A DNA stretch of 64,000 nt from Sphingomonas crocodyli (GCF_004005865.1 NZ_SACN01000001.1:2666001-2730000); one strand, 5' to 3'; counted from the stretch's first letter, positions 38,991 through 48,019 are shown. Numbers and translations: made by a program. The notes: generated by a model not told the origin, from the sequence alone.

Positions 38991-40025
38991 TCAGGCCCTG
39001 CCGATGCGGTGCGCGGCCGCGATCGCAGCGGCCAGCAGCAGCGCCGCGACCGCCTGATGCGCGACCGCGATCACGATCGGCACGCCCAGCAACAAAGTGG
39101 CGATGCCCAGCAGGATCTGAAGGATCGCCACGCCGGCAATCGCGATCACCTCGCCCGTCGCCCCCACATTCTTCGCCTTGCGCGCGAGGAACAGCAGCGC
39201 GGCCAGCGCCACCCACGCCCACCAGCGATGGATGAACTGCACCACGATCGGATTGTCGACGACATTGCCGATCACGCCCAGCGCCGCCTGCCAGCCGCCT
39301 TCGGGAAACCATTCCTCGCCCATGCGCGGCCAGCTGGCGAAGGCGTAGCCCGCACGCAAGCCCGCGGTGAAGGCGCCGAACAATATCTGGATCGCCAGCG
39401 CTGCGATCGCCAACCCCGCCGGCCAGCGCAGCCGCGCGCGGGCATCGACGCCGGTTCGCGCCAGCACAAACAGATCGAGCGCGGTCCAGATCAGCGCCGA
39501 GAAGATCAAAAGCGCCGCGAGCAGATGGATGGCAAGGCGGATATGGCTTACCTCGGTGCGAACGCTCAGCCCCGAATAGACCATCCACCAGCCGATCACC
39601 CCCTGCAGCCCGCCCAGCAGGAAGATCACCACCATCCGCCGGCCGTAACCCGCCGGGATCGCGCGCTTCCACCACGCGACCGCCAGGATGACGAGCAGCA
39701 CCGTCCCGATCGTCCGCGCGAGCAACCGGTGCAGATATTCCCAGAAGTAGATCGCCTTGAAGCCTTCGAGCGTCATGCCCGTATTGAAGGCCGTATATTG
39801 CGGGATCTGCTTGTAGCCTTCGAACTCGGCCTGCCAGTCCGCCTCGGTCAACGGGGGGACGATGCCGTGGATCGGCTTCCATTCGGTGATCGAAAGCCCG
39901 GATTCGGTCAGCCGCGTAATCCCGCCGACCACCACGATCGCGAAGACGAACGCAGCGAGGAACAGCATGCTCCATCCAAGCGCGCGGGGTTTCGGAGCGG
40001 GGGTCAGGGGGCGGGAAAGCGACAT
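38991..40025 (-). CDS. ctaA: Haem A synthase (COX15/CtaA)
   Basis: Inner-membrane monooxygenase converting haem O to haem A for aa3-type cytochrome oxidase. The 344 residues have eight transmembrane helices and haem-ligand histidines in FWEYLHRLLARTIG, HIRLAIHLLAAL, QFIHRWWAW and AVAHQAVA. The conserved TRLTESGLSITEWKPIHG follows the first helix. ATG 40025 gives the normal start; the frame extends six more codons upstream. Length and motifs fit the alphaproteobacterial type. Confidence 0.96.
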   Translation of the reverse strand: MSLSRPLTPAPKPRALGWSMLFLAAFVFAIVVVGGITRLTESGLSITEWKPIHGIVPPLTEADWQAEFEGYKQIPQYTAFNTGMTLEGFKAIYFWEYLHRLLARTIGTVLLVILAVAWWKRAIPAGYGRRMVVIFLLGGLQGVIGWWMVYSGLSVRTEVSHIRLAIHLLAALLIFSALIWTALDLFVLARTGVDARARLRWPAGLAIAALAIQILFGAFTAGLRAGYAFASWPRMGEEWFPEGGWQAALGVIGNVVDNPIVVQFIHRWWAWVALAALLFLARKAKNVGATGEVIAIAGVAILQILLGIATLLLGVPIVIAVAHQAVAALLLAAAIAAAHRIGRA

Positions 40026-40098
40026 GGCGGCCCCATGCGCCAAGCCTCCCGCGCAATCAAGCGGGCGTAATGTCCCAGCCTCTCACCCTCCTCTCCCC

Positions 40099-40185
40099 AC
40101 TCGTCATTGCGAGGAGCCGCAGGCGACGCGGCAATCCATTCCGCGGTTCGGAGTGGATTGCTTCGCTCCGCTCGCAATGACGAGT
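40099..40185. repeat. Palindromic intergenic repeat, family A copy 4
   Basis: Ends ACTCGTCATTGCGAG and CTCGCAATGACGAGT, inner arms GGCAATCCATTCCG / CGGAGTGGATTGC. Located between the divergent ctaA and ndk genes, upstream of the ndk promoter. Confidence 0.9.
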
Positions 40186-40208
40186 CTAAAGGACAATGCC
40201 ACACCGCC

Positions 40209-40237
40209 TTGCCTCCGGCCGCTTTGACGGCTAGAGG
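40209..40237 (+). promoter_or_regulatory. Predicted ndk promoter
   Basis: TTGCCT (40209-40214), 17-base spacer and TAGAGG (40232-40237), giving a leader of about 38 bases. GGAG lies about 11 bases before the ndk ATG. Confidence 0.5.
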
Positions 40238-40281
40238 CGCGCGCAACTTTCCAACCCCAAAATAATGGAGCCCGCTCGGCC

Positions 40282-40704
<423 letters not shown>

Positions 40705-40740
40705 TTTCCAGCGCGGCCGGCGCATCGCGTCGGCCGCAGC

Positions 40741-40769
40741 TTGACGGACCCGCCTGCCCGCGACTAGCC
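40741..40769 (+). promoter_or_regulatory. Predicted promoter of the 2-hydroxyacid dehydrogenase gene
   Basis: TTGACG (40741-40746), 17-base spacer and CTAGCC (40764-40769), seven bases before ATG 40777. No ribosome binding sequence can fit, so the mRNA would be leaderless. Confidence 0.5.
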
Positions 40770-40776
40770 CCGAAGC

Positions 40777-41778
40777 ATGACTTCGACAGCGCGCCCGTCC
40801 AAACCGAAGATCATCGTCACGCGCCGCCTGCCCGAGGGCACCGAAGCGCGGCTGACCGAACTGTTCCCCGACGTCGAACTCGCCCAGGGCGAGGGCATCA
40901 CCGATAAAGCCGGTCTGGTCGACGCCGCCGCGCGCTGCGACATCCTTGTCCCCACCGTCATCGATCATGTCGACGCCGATGTGTTGGCGGCCGGCGCAGG
41001 GCGGCTCAAGCTCATCGCCAATTTCGGCAACGGGGTCGATCATATCGATCTGCCCGCCGCGCGCCGTGCGGGCGTGATCGTCACCAACACGCTCGGCGTC
41101 CTGACCGAAGACACCGCCGACATGACGATGGCGCTGATCCTGTCGGTGCCGCGCCGTCTGGCCGAAGGCGAAAAGCTGGTGCGATCGGGCGACTGGGGCG
41201 GCTGGAGCCCCGGCGCGATGCTGGGCCACCGCATCACCGGCAAGCGGCTGGGCATTATCGGCATGGGCCGGATCGGTCAGGCGGTCGCGCGCCGCGCGCT
41301 CGCCTTCGGGCTCACCATTTCCTATCACAATCGCCACCGCCTGCCCGCGGTCGTCGAACAGGAACTGGCCGCGACGTGGGAGGCCGATCTCGATCGGCTG
41401 CTGATCCGCAGCGACATCGTCTCGATCCACTGCCCGCACACCGCCGAGACCGAGCATCTGCTCGATGCGCGCCGGATCGGGCTGCTCGGGCCGCAAAGCT
41501 ATCTGATCAACACCGCGCGCGGCGAGATCGTCGAGGAGAAGGCGCTGATCGACCGGCTCGAACGCGGCGAGATCGGCGGCGCGGGCCTCGACGTGTTCGA
41601 GCGCGAGCCGCTGGTCGATCCGCGCCTGCTCGCGCTGGATAACGTCGTACTGCTCCCGCACATGGGATCGGCCACCTTCGAAGGCCGTGCCGCGACCGGC
41701 GAGCGCGTCATCGCCGCGATCCGCCAGTGGCTCGACGGCGATCGCCCGCGCGATCAGGTGCTCGAAGGCTGGGCCTGA
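40777..41778 (+). CDS. D-2-hydroxyacid dehydrogenase (glyoxylate/hydroxypyruvate reductase type)
   Basis: NAD(P)-dependent D-isomer specific dehydrogenase of 333 residues. The Rossmann motif is LGIIGMGRIGQAVARRAL (about 155-172), with the catalytic Arg in NTARGEIVEE, the Glu in DVFEREPLVDPRL and the His in LLPHMGSATFEGR. The closest well-known relatives are glyoxylate reductase GyaR and formate-dehydrogenase-like members. Cytosolic; probable role in glyoxylate or hydroxypyruvate reduction, not proven. A CGGCCG-GTTT-CGGCCG hairpin follows at 41788-41803. Confidence 0.92.
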   Translation: MTSTARPSKPKIIVTRRLPEGTEARLTELFPDVELAQGEGITDKAGLVDAAARCDILVPTVIDHVDADVLAAGAGRLKLIANFGNGVDHIDLPAARRAGVIVTNTLGVLTEDTADMTMALILSVPRRLAEGEKLVRSGDWGGWSPGAMLGHRITGKRLGIIGMGRIGQAVARRALAFGLTISYHNRHRLPAVVEQELAATWEADLDRLLIRSDIVSIHCPHTAETEHLLDARRIGLLGPQSYLINTARGEIVEEKALIDRLERGEIGGAGLDVFEREPLVDPRLLALDNVVLLPHMGSATFEGRAATGERVIAAIRQWLDGDRPRDQVLEGWA

Positions 41779-41872
41779 ATCCACCGTCGGCCGGTTTCGG
41801 CCGTTTGCCGTTCAGCGCAAATCCATGTCGGCCCGTCTATCGAGGCTGAACAGTGCATAAACCTCGGATGAA

Positions 41873-41889
41873 CCCCCGATAAACGGGGG
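41873..41889. repeat. Short hairpin next to the EcfG promoter
   Basis: CCCCCG-ATAAA-CGGGGG, a perfect six-pair stem whose right arm ends inside the GGAAC -35 element. It could be a weak terminator of upstream transcription or an operator that overlaps the promoter. Confidence 0.5.
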
Positions 41890-41912
41890 AACTAAGTTAG
41901 ATTAGTCTCGTT
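41888..41912 (+). promoter_or_regulatory. EcfG-type general stress response promoter
   Basis: GGAAC (41888-41892), exactly 16 bases, then CGTT (41909-41912). This is the consensus (GGAAC-N16/17-CGTT) of the alphaproteobacterial EcfG sigma factor described in Sphingomonas, Caulobacter (SigT) and Methylobacterium. It stands 36 bases before the ATG of the glycine-zipper gene. Confidence 0.8.
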
Positions 41913-41948
41913 CCGGGGTGCACTGGTTCACAACGACAGGAGCGTGAC

Positions 41949-42242
41949 ATGAACACCAGCAAGTTGATCGCGGCGGCGGTTGCGCTGTCCGTCGCGGGCG
42001 CTGGCGCCCCGGCTTATGCGCAGAGCGCTGGCAAGCTCGCCAAGGGTGCCCTTATCGGTGGCGCCGGCGGCGCGGTTGCAGGCGCGGTCATTCCGGGCCT
42101 CGGCACCGGCGAAGGCGCGCTGATCGGCGCGGCCGGCGGTGCGGCCATCACGGCGCTCAGCCACAAGGATCGCCGCTATTATCGCGACGGCTACGGCCGC
42201 AAGTACTGGGTCGATAAGAATGGCCGTCGCCGCTACAAGTAA
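41949..42242 (+). CDS. Exported glycine-zipper protein, predicted stress-induced
   Basis: A 97-residue protein with a signal peptide (end about SAGAPAYAQ, residue 25), a glycine-zipper segment (GALIGGAGGAVAGAVIPG and GEGALIGAAGGAAI, about 33-67) that could insert into or span a membrane, and a basic, Tyr-rich tail (RRYYRDGYGRKYWVDKNGRR). AGGAG lies six bases before the ATG. Driven by a perfect EcfG-type promoter, so it is probably part of the general stress regulon. An intrinsic terminator follows, so it is monocistronic. Function unknown. Confidence 0.85.
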   Translation: MNTSKLIAAAVALSVAGAGAPAYAQSAGKLAKGALIGGAGGAVAGAVIPGLGTGEGALIGAAGGAAITALSHKDRRYYRDGYGRKYWVDKNGRRRYK

Positions 42243-42267
42243 GAGCGGTTAAAACCAGCCTCAAAGG

Positions 42268-42295
42268 CCGTCGGGTTCGCCCGGCGGCTTTTTCT
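42268..42295 (+). terminator. Intrinsic terminator of the glycine-zipper gene
   Basis: GCCGTCGGG, TTCG tetraloop, CCCGGCGGC (nine pairs, one G-U) followed by TTTTTCTTTTT. Confidence 0.92.
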
Positions 42296-42303
42296 TTTTG
42301 CGG

Positions 42304-42999
42304 TCAATCCAGCCGCGCGAGCCAGTCGGCGATCATTACGCGCCCGGCCGCCACCGCGGTCGATCCGTGCATGTCATGCTGTGCGCGCAATTCGGGCACA
42401 GTAAGCCCCGCCGCCACGACATCGGCCTCGTTTTCCAGCCACGCATCGAAGCGCGGATCCTCGCCCATCTCCGAATGGAACTGGAGCGCCAGCAAGTTGC
42501 TGCCGCGCCGGAACCCCTGATGCGCATATTTGTCGGACGAAGCGAGCAGCTCGACGCCCTGCGGCAGATCGAACGTGTCGCCATGCCAGTGGAGCACCGG
42601 CACGCCATCGATATGGCGCAGCGGCGATCCCTGCCCCGCGCCGTTGATGCTGACGGGGGAGAAGCCGACTTCCTTCACCGGCCCCGGATAAACGCGCGAT
42701 CCCATCGCGGCGGCGATCATCTGCGACCCCAGACAGACGCCCAAAGTCGGCCGATCGAGCAGGATGCGTCGCGCCAGCCGCGTCACCTCGCACGAAATCC
42801 ACGGATGCTGCTCGACGTCATAGACGCCCATCGGCCCGCCCATCATCACGACCAGATCGGGCGCATCGAAATCGACATTGGCGAATTCGGGATCTGTCAC
42901 GTCGATCCGATCGATTTCATATCCCGCCGCCTCCACGGGCGCGCGGAAACCGGCAATGCCTTCATAGGGAACGTGGCGGATGACGAGACAGGACTTCAT
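42304..42999 (-). CDS. Class I glutamine amidotransferase (GMP synthase-like)
   Basis: A stand-alone glutaminase-fold protein of 231 residues. The nucleophile elbow is LGVCLGSQMIA (Cys about 94), the His/Glu pair is in LQFHSEMGED, and VVMMGGPMGVYD is the oxyanion-side loop. This type (COG0518) hydrolyses glutamine or gamma-glutamyl compounds such as gamma-glutamyl-polyamines or peptides; the substrate is unknown. A TTGGCA-N16-TACTCT element stands six bases upstream of the ATG, so a leaderless mRNA is possible. Confidence 0.88.
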   Translation of the reverse strand: MKSCLVIRHVPYEGIAGFRAPVEAAGYEIDRIDVTDPEFANVDFDAPDLVVMMGGPMGVYDVEQHPWISCEVTRLARRILLDRPTLGVCLGSQMIAAAMGSRVYPGPVKEVGFSPVSINGAGQGSPLRHIDGVPVLHWHGDTFDLPQGVELLASSDKYAHQGFRRGSNLLALQFHSEMGEDPRFDAWLENEADVVAAGLTVPELRAQHDMHGSTAVAAGRVMIADWLARLD

Positions 43000-43062
43000 C
43001 GCCGCAGAGTAGCGCGGGCGCAGCCGATGCCAACGCTAGGGATTTTTGGGGTGTCTAAACCG

Positions 43063-43087
43063 ATCCTCCCCCTCCGGGGGAGGATTT
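43063..43087. repeat. Half copy of palindromic repeat family E
   Basis: CCTCCCCCTCCGGGGGAGGATT matches the inner palindrome of family E at the start of the window. It lies between the amidotransferase start and the NMO-like gene end, where it could act as a weak terminator. Confidence 0.6.
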
Positions 43088-43092
43088 AGGGA

Positions 43093-44496
43093 TCAATCCC
43101 CCGTCAGGATCCGATCGACGAGCTGCTTCACCGTCGGCACGAAGCCGTTCGAATAGAACGGGTCCTGCTTGAACTTGTAGGCCGCGTGGCCCGCGAACAT
43201 CAGGTTCTCGTCGATCGGCCCGCCATGCGCGATGTCCTGCAAGGTCTTCTGGATGCAGAAGCTGCGCGGATCGGCGAGGCGGCCGGTCGAGTTGTTCTCA
43301 TTATCCGCCCAGGACGAGAAGCTGCACTGGCTGAGGCAGCCCATGCAGTCGGCCTGATCCTTGCGGATGATCTTGGTGTCCTCGGGCGTCTCGAACACCA
43401 AGGTGTTGTCGGGCGTCTTGAGCGCCATCGTGAAGCCGTGGCCATACCATTCGCGTGCGCGATGGAGATCGCCCAAAGTCACCCAGAAATTCTTGCCCTT
43501 CACGCCGACGTCGAGCTGGAACTGGTGGTCGCCCGCCGCCTCCATGCTGAACGCGATCTGGCGCTCCGAACGCGCTTCGAGATTGCGCAGGAACGGGTTG
43601 CGCACCGCCGACGAATAGAAGCCGGTCGGCGAAAAGCGGTGCAGCAGCACGTCGCCCTCGTCCAGCGTGGTCAGATGATCCTTCCACGCCTGCGGGATCG
43701 GGCTTTCCTGCGTCAGCAGCGGCCGCGTACCGAACTGGAATGCGATCGCGCCCAGCTCGGGATTGTCGATCCAGTCGTTCCAGTCGCGCAGATACCAGAC
43801 GCCGCCCGCCATGATGATCGGCACGTCTTCCGAAACGCCACCGGCGCGCATCGTTTCGCGCAGCGCCTTCACGCGCGGATAGGGATCCTGCGGCGCGCGG
43901 GGGTCTTCGGCGTTCGACAGGCCGTTATGCCCGCCGGCCAGCCAGGGGTCTTCATAGACCACGCCCGCCAGCCATTCGGCCGCCTTCGAATAAGCGCGCT
44001 TCCAGAGTGCGGAGAAGGCGCGGCCCGACGACACGATCGGCAGATAATTGACGCCATAGGACGCCGCAATCTCGCTGAGCTTGTAGGGCATGCCCGCGCC
44101 ACAGGTGACGCCCGCCACCATGCCCTTGGTGCGTTCCAGAACGCCGTGCAGCACACGCTGCGCGCCGCCCATTTCCCACAGCACGTTGATGTTGATCGCG
44201 CCCTTGCCGCCGGCGATCTCGAAAGCGCGGCGCACCTGTTCGACGGCGCCGTCGATGGCGTATTGGATCAGTTCTTCGTGGCGCTCCCGACGGGTCAGCG
44301 CGCGATAGATCTGGGGGATGATCTTGCCGTCGGCGTCATAGCTGTCGGCGTTGACCGCAGACACGGTGCCGATGCCGCCCGCCGCCGCCCAGGCGCCCGA
44401 GCTGGCATGGTTCGAAACCGCGACGCCCTTGCCACCCTCGATCAGCGGCCAGACTTCACGCCCGGCATACATGATCGGCCGAAGCCCCTTGAACAA
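43093..44496 (-). CDS. Nitronate monooxygenase-like flavin oxidoreductase with Cys-rich C-terminus
   Basis: FMN TIM-barrel protein of the NPD/2-nitropropane dioxygenase family. Barrel features are GGIGTVSAVNADSYD, the VLWEMGGAQRVLHGV stretch, GVTCGAGMPYKL, PIIMAGGVWYLRDW and AIAFQFGTRPLLTQES. At 467 residues it is over 100 residues longer than ordinary nitronate monooxygenases. The extra C-terminal part holds CMGCLSQCSFS (about 383-393), a CxxCxxxC motif that could bind metal or FeS. TTG 44496 is chosen because GGAGG lies five bases upstream; TTG 44508 and ATG 44472 are alternatives. Substrate unknown. Confidence 0.85.
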   Translation of the reverse strand: MFKGLRPIMYAGREVWPLIEGGKGVAVSNHASSGAWAAAGGIGTVSAVNADSYDADGKIIPQIYRALTRRERHEELIQYAIDGAVEQVRRAFEIAGGKGAININVLWEMGGAQRVLHGVLERTKGMVAGVTCGAGMPYKLSEIAASYGVNYLPIVSSGRAFSALWKRAYSKAAEWLAGVVYEDPWLAGGHNGLSNAEDPRAPQDPYPRVKALRETMRAGGVSEDVPIIMAGGVWYLRDWNDWIDNPELGAIAFQFGTRPLLTQESPIPQAWKDHLTTLDEGDVLLHRFSPTGFYSSAVRNPFLRNLEARSERQIAFSMEAAGDHQFQLDVGVKGKNFWVTLGDLHRAREWYGHGFTMALKTPDNTLVFETPEDTKIIRKDQADCMGCLSQCSFSSWADNENNSTGRLADPRSFCIQKTLQDIAHGGPIDENLMFAGHAAYKFKQDPFYSNGFVPTVKQLVDRILTGD

Positions 44497-44571
44497 TCCA
44501 ACCTCCAAACAGCGAATGCGCGCCCTATAAGCGCGTTGGCCGCGAAATGCGCGCGGAATCTGCGTGCCGCC

Positions 44572-45708
44572 TTAGCGGCGAATGAACGACCAATATAGCG
44601 ATCGATAGCTTTCGATCATCGCATTCTCGTCGAATTCATGCAACGCCACGGCCCGATTGGCCGCGCCGATCGTGCACCGCAGGCCAGAATCGGCGCACAG
44701 CCGCGCCAGCCCCTGCGCCATTCCGGCCTCGTCATTCGTCCCGAACAGGAACGGCGCATTGTCGGCGCTTGCCATCGCGCGGATATCGCCGACGTCGGTG
44801 CATAAAGCCGGCAGCCCGCACGCCATCGCCTCGACCAGCGAAATCGGGAATTGCTCGCTGTCCGAACTCAGCGCGAAAATGTCGAAATTGCCTAGATAGC
44901 GCACCGGATCGCTGACGAAGCCGGGCAGGATCATGCGATCCGCAACTCCCAGCCGCTCCGCTTCCGCGACGATAGCCTCGCGCTCCGGCCCCTCCCCCAG
45001 GATCACGAGCCGCGCATCGGCGGGCGCGCCGGCGGCGAAGACGCGCACGAGGCGCGGCAAGTTCTTCACCGCGCGCAGCCCCGCGATCGTCCCGATCACC
45101 ACGCCCGGCCGGCTGCGATCGAGGCCGGGGATCGGCAGCGGTGCCGCAATCTCCGCTTCGCTGGGCAGGCGGATGCCGTTCGGAATGCGCAGCACGCGAC
45201 GCGCCGGCTGCCTCCACACATCGCGCGCGATAGCCTCCAGCCGCTGCGACGGCACCACCAGCTTAGCTGCGGTCGGCAGCATCAGGCGGCGAAAGGCGAC
45301 GCGCTTCGGGTTCTGGCGAACCACCTCGTCCTGGTTGAACCCGTCCTCGGCATGGATCAGCGCGGGCAGCCGCATGAAGGGCGCACACATCCGCCGCGCG
45401 CCCACCGCATCCATCGCGCCCCAATTGTAGGTCAGCACCAGATCGAACCCGGCCATGTAGCGCGCGAGCCGCAAATAGCGTCCCGGCGACGGCTTGCCAT
45501 GCAGCGGCGGCGCGCCCTCGTCGCCCGGAAAGTCCACCTTTATGCCCGGATCGATCGCATCGCGCGCACCCAGCGCCCCCGGCACCGCCGTCAGCACGAC
45601 ATGCTCGGCCGCATCCCCGAAAGCGTTCATCAGGTGCACCGCCCGCGCCTCCTTGCCGCCCAGAGCGAAGGTCGAATGGGCGTGGAGGATGCGGGCCGGT
45701 CGCGTCAT
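44572..45708 (-). CDS. GT4-family glycosyltransferase
   Basis: GT-B glycosyltransferase of 378 residues. The N-domain starts ARILHAHSTFALGGKEARAV, the donor domain has IGTIAGLRAVKNLPRLVRVF, LVILGEGPEREAIV and the EX7E motif in SEQFPISLVEAMACGLPALC. ATG 45708 overlaps the hydrolase stop (ATGA). It may extend exopolysaccharide or another envelope glycan; donor and acceptor unknown. Confidence 0.9.
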   Translation of the reverse strand: MTRPARILHAHSTFALGGKEARAVHLMNAFGDAAEHVVLTAVPGALGARDAIDPGIKVDFPGDEGAPPLHGKPSPGRYLRLARYMAGFDLVLTYNWGAMDAVGARRMCAPFMRLPALIHAEDGFNQDEVVRQNPKRVAFRRLMLPTAAKLVVPSQRLEAIARDVWRQPARRVLRIPNGIRLPSEAEIAAPLPIPGLDRSRPGVVIGTIAGLRAVKNLPRLVRVFAAGAPADARLVILGEGPEREAIVAEAERLGVADRMILPGFVSDPVRYLGNFDIFALSSDSEQFPISLVEAMACGLPALCTDVGDIRAMASADNAPFLFGTNDEAGMAQGLARLCADSGLRCTIGAANRAVALHEFDENAMIESYRSLYWSFIRR

Positions 45709-46568
45709 CCGGCCGCCGCGATCCGCGCCAGCAGCCGATCGATCCCCGCGATACACGGTGGCTCGGAAAGGGTGGGCGTATGGCCGACACGGCCGATCAC
45801 CACCTCCTCCATCTGCGGCAACGTCTCCAGCATCCGCTTCGCCGTATCGGGCTTGAGCAGATCGGACAGGCCACCGCGCACCAGCAGCGTCGGAATATCC
45901 TTCAGCGCGTTCAGCACCGGCCACATATCGACCCCCGGCTCACCCCCGCCCGGCACGCGGAACGGCTCGGCGATCGCCATGTCATAATCATAGACGATCC
46001 GGCCCGCGGGCGTCAGGCGGCACAGCCGCTTCGCCATCGCCAGCCAGTCGTGCAGGCCGAAATCGGGAAAATTGCTCGTCTGCGTTTCCGCAATCCCGCG
46101 CGCGGCGTGGAGCCAGGTGGGATAGCTGATCGACTTGCCGACATAGGATCGGATCCGCGCCATCCCCGCCGGATCGATCACCGGCCCGACATCGTTGATC
46201 AGCGCACCGGCCAGCCGCCCCGCATTGCTCGTCGCCAGCAGCGCCGTGATCATCCCGCCCAGCGACGTGCCGAACATGATGAAGCGATCCAGCTTCAATT
46301 CGTCGATCAGCAGCTGGACGTCCTGCAGATAGGTGAGCGGAACATAGCTCATCGGATCCTTGGCATAGGCGCTCTCCCCGCGCCCGCGCAGTTCGATCAG
46401 GATCAGGCGATGCCGCCCCTTCAGCCGATCCGCGACATCGGCGAAATCGCGCGCATTGCGCGTCAGGCCGGGGATGCAGAGGATCGGCAGGCCCTCACCG
46501 GGATAATCGCGATAATGGAGGCGCAGCCCATCGGCCGACCACCAATATCCGTCATCCCAATCCGCCAT
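45705..46568 (-). CDS. Alpha/beta hydrolase
   Basis: A 287-residue alpha/beta-hydrolase. The oxyanion region is LCIPGLTRNARDF, the nucleophile elbow FGTSLGGMITALL (Ser about 99), the acid is likely in GGLSDLLKPDTAK, and the catalytic His in GRVGHTPTLSEPP. ATG 46568 gives a normal N-terminus (ADWDDGYWWSADGLRLHYRD). It is coupled to the downstream glycosyltransferase and divergent from selO with only 38 bases between the start codons. Substrate unknown. Confidence 0.88.
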   Translation of the reverse strand: MADWDDGYWWSADGLRLHYRDYPGEGLPILCIPGLTRNARDFADVADRLKGRHRLILIELRGRGESAYAKDPMSYVPLTYLQDVQLLIDELKLDRFIMFGTSLGGMITALLATSNAGRLAGALINDVGPVIDPAGMARIRSYVGKSISYPTWLHAARGIAETQTSNFPDFGLHDWLAMAKRLCRLTPAGRIVYDYDMAIAEPFRVPGGGEPGVDMWPVLNALKDIPTLLVRGGLSDLLKPDTAKRMLETLPQMEEVVIGRVGHTPTLSEPPCIAGIDRLLARIAAAG

Positions 46569-46571
46569 GCC

Positions 46572-46600
46572 TTGCGCCCTTCCAGTTGCCGCCCCCATAT
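46572..46600 (+). promoter_or_regulatory. Predicted selO promoter, possibly leaderless
   Basis: TTGCGC (46572-46577), 17-base spacer, CCATAT (46595-46600), six bases before ATG 46607. The whole promoter fits between the two divergent start codons; no ribosome binding sequence is present. Confidence 0.45.
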
Positions 46601-46606
46601 CGCCGC

Positions 46607-48010
46607 ATGCCTGTCCTCCCGCAACCCGCCGCTTATCGTCCCGACCCGAAGATCGAGGAACTGGAAGGGCGCCTGTCCGATCCGGTCTCCGCCGCCGATT
46701 TTCCGCAGACGATACTGCGCTTCCGCAACGATCGCTGGGATAGCTCGGTGGGGCTCGATGCGCTCGACGACGAACAATGGGTCGCGCATTTCGGCCGCTT
46801 CCAGCCGCTGCCCGACAATCTGCCGCAACCGCTGGCGCTGCGGTATCACGGGCATCAGTTCCGCGCGTACAACCCCGACATCGGCGACGGGCGCGGCTTC
46901 CTGTTCGCGCAGCTGCGCGACGGGCACGATCGGCTGCTCGATCTGGGCACCAAGGGTTCGGGCCAGACGCCCTACAGCCGCTTCGGCGACGGCCGCCTGA
47001 CGCTGAAAGGTGGCGTGCGTGAGATTTTGGCGACCGAGATGCTCGAAGCGCTCGGCGTCGAAACCTCCAAGACCTTTTCGGTGATCGAAACCGGCGAGGC
47101 GCTGGAGCGGAACGACGAGCCATCCCCCACCCGCGCCGCCGTCCTCGTCCGCCTGAGCCACAGCCATATCCGCATCGGCAGTTTCCAGCGGCTCGCGACG
47201 ATCGGCGACGCGGAAACGATGAGGCTGCTCACTGCCTATTGCCTCGCCAACCTGTTCGACGAACCCGCCGATGCGGGCGCGGGCCGCTTCCTCGATCTCG
47301 TCTGCCAACGTACCGCGCGCCTCGCCGCCAGCTATATGGCGGCGGGCTTCGTCCACGGTGTGCTCAACAGCGACAATATCAACGTGACGGGCGAGAGCTT
47401 CGATTACGGCCCGTGGCGCTTCACGCCCCAATGGACCCCCGGCTTCGTCGCGGCCTATTTCGACAATAACGGCCTCTACGCCTTCGGGCGGCAGGCGCAG
47501 GCGATCCATTGGGACGTCGTCCAGCTTGCCCTCTCGCTGCGCCACATCGCCGAGGCCGAAGAACTCGCCCCCGCGCTCGATCGCTGGCCTGCGCTCTATG
47601 AAACGGCGGTGGCGGAGGCGATTTGCGCCCGGCTCGGCATCATCCCGCGCGGGGAGGAGAGCGACCTCGCGCTCCTTCAGGCGATGGACGAGGCGATGCA
47701 GGCGAGCAAGGTCGGCGTCGATCGCTTCTTCTTCGACTGGCGCGGCGGCAAGCTCCGCGCGCCCAGCGACCTCTATGGCGACGCCTTCGCGACCTTCCGC
47801 ACGATAGTGTCCGACTATCAAAGTTCGATTTCGATAGACCATTCCTATTGGAACGACGCCGAACCCTGTTCGATGCTGATCGACGAGGTCGAAGCGATCT
47901 GGTCGGCGATCGACGCGCGCGACGATTGGAGTCCGCTCCATGCGAAGGTCGCGGCGATCCGACGGATGGGCGAGGCGCATCGAGTTGCCGATGCGGACGC
48001 CAGCCTTTAG
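46607..48010 (+). CDS. selO: Protein adenylyltransferase SelO (YdiU/UPF0061)
   Basis: Pseudokinase-fold enzyme that transfers AMP from ATP to hydroxyl residues of proteins (established for SelO), with redox targets. The 467 residues contain the nucleotide-binding LGTKGSGQTPYSR, GGVREILATEMLEALGV, RLSHSHIRIGSFQRL, and the metal site HGVLNSDNINVTGESFDYGP. The C-terminus ends without the selenocysteine/Cys tail reported for some family members. ATG 46607 fits the family N-terminus. Followed ten bases later by the SDR gene. Confidence 0.93.
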   Translation: MPVLPQPAAYRPDPKIEELEGRLSDPVSAADFPQTILRFRNDRWDSSVGLDALDDEQWVAHFGRFQPLPDNLPQPLALRYHGHQFRAYNPDIGDGRGFLFAQLRDGHDRLLDLGTKGSGQTPYSRFGDGRLTLKGGVREILATEMLEALGVETSKTFSVIETGEALERNDEPSPTRAAVLVRLSHSHIRIGSFQRLATIGDAETMRLLTAYCLANLFDEPADAGAGRFLDLVCQRTARLAASYMAAGFVHGVLNSDNINVTGESFDYGPWRFTPQWTPGFVAAYFDNNGLYAFGRQAQAIHWDVVQLALSLRHIAEAEELAPALDRWPALYETAVAEAICARLGIIPRGEESDLALLQAMDEAMQASKVGVDRFFFDWRGGKLRAPSDLYGDAFATFRTIVSDYQSSISIDHSYWNDAEPCSMLIDEVEAIWSAIDARDDWSPLHAKVAAIRRMGEAHRVADADASL

Positions 48011-48019
48011 GGCGACCGC

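Noticed and set aside
40026..40281. Hidden short gene between ctaA and ndk
   Set aside because: The open frames there run through repeat A4 or the promoter and lack ribosome sites and coding-like composition.
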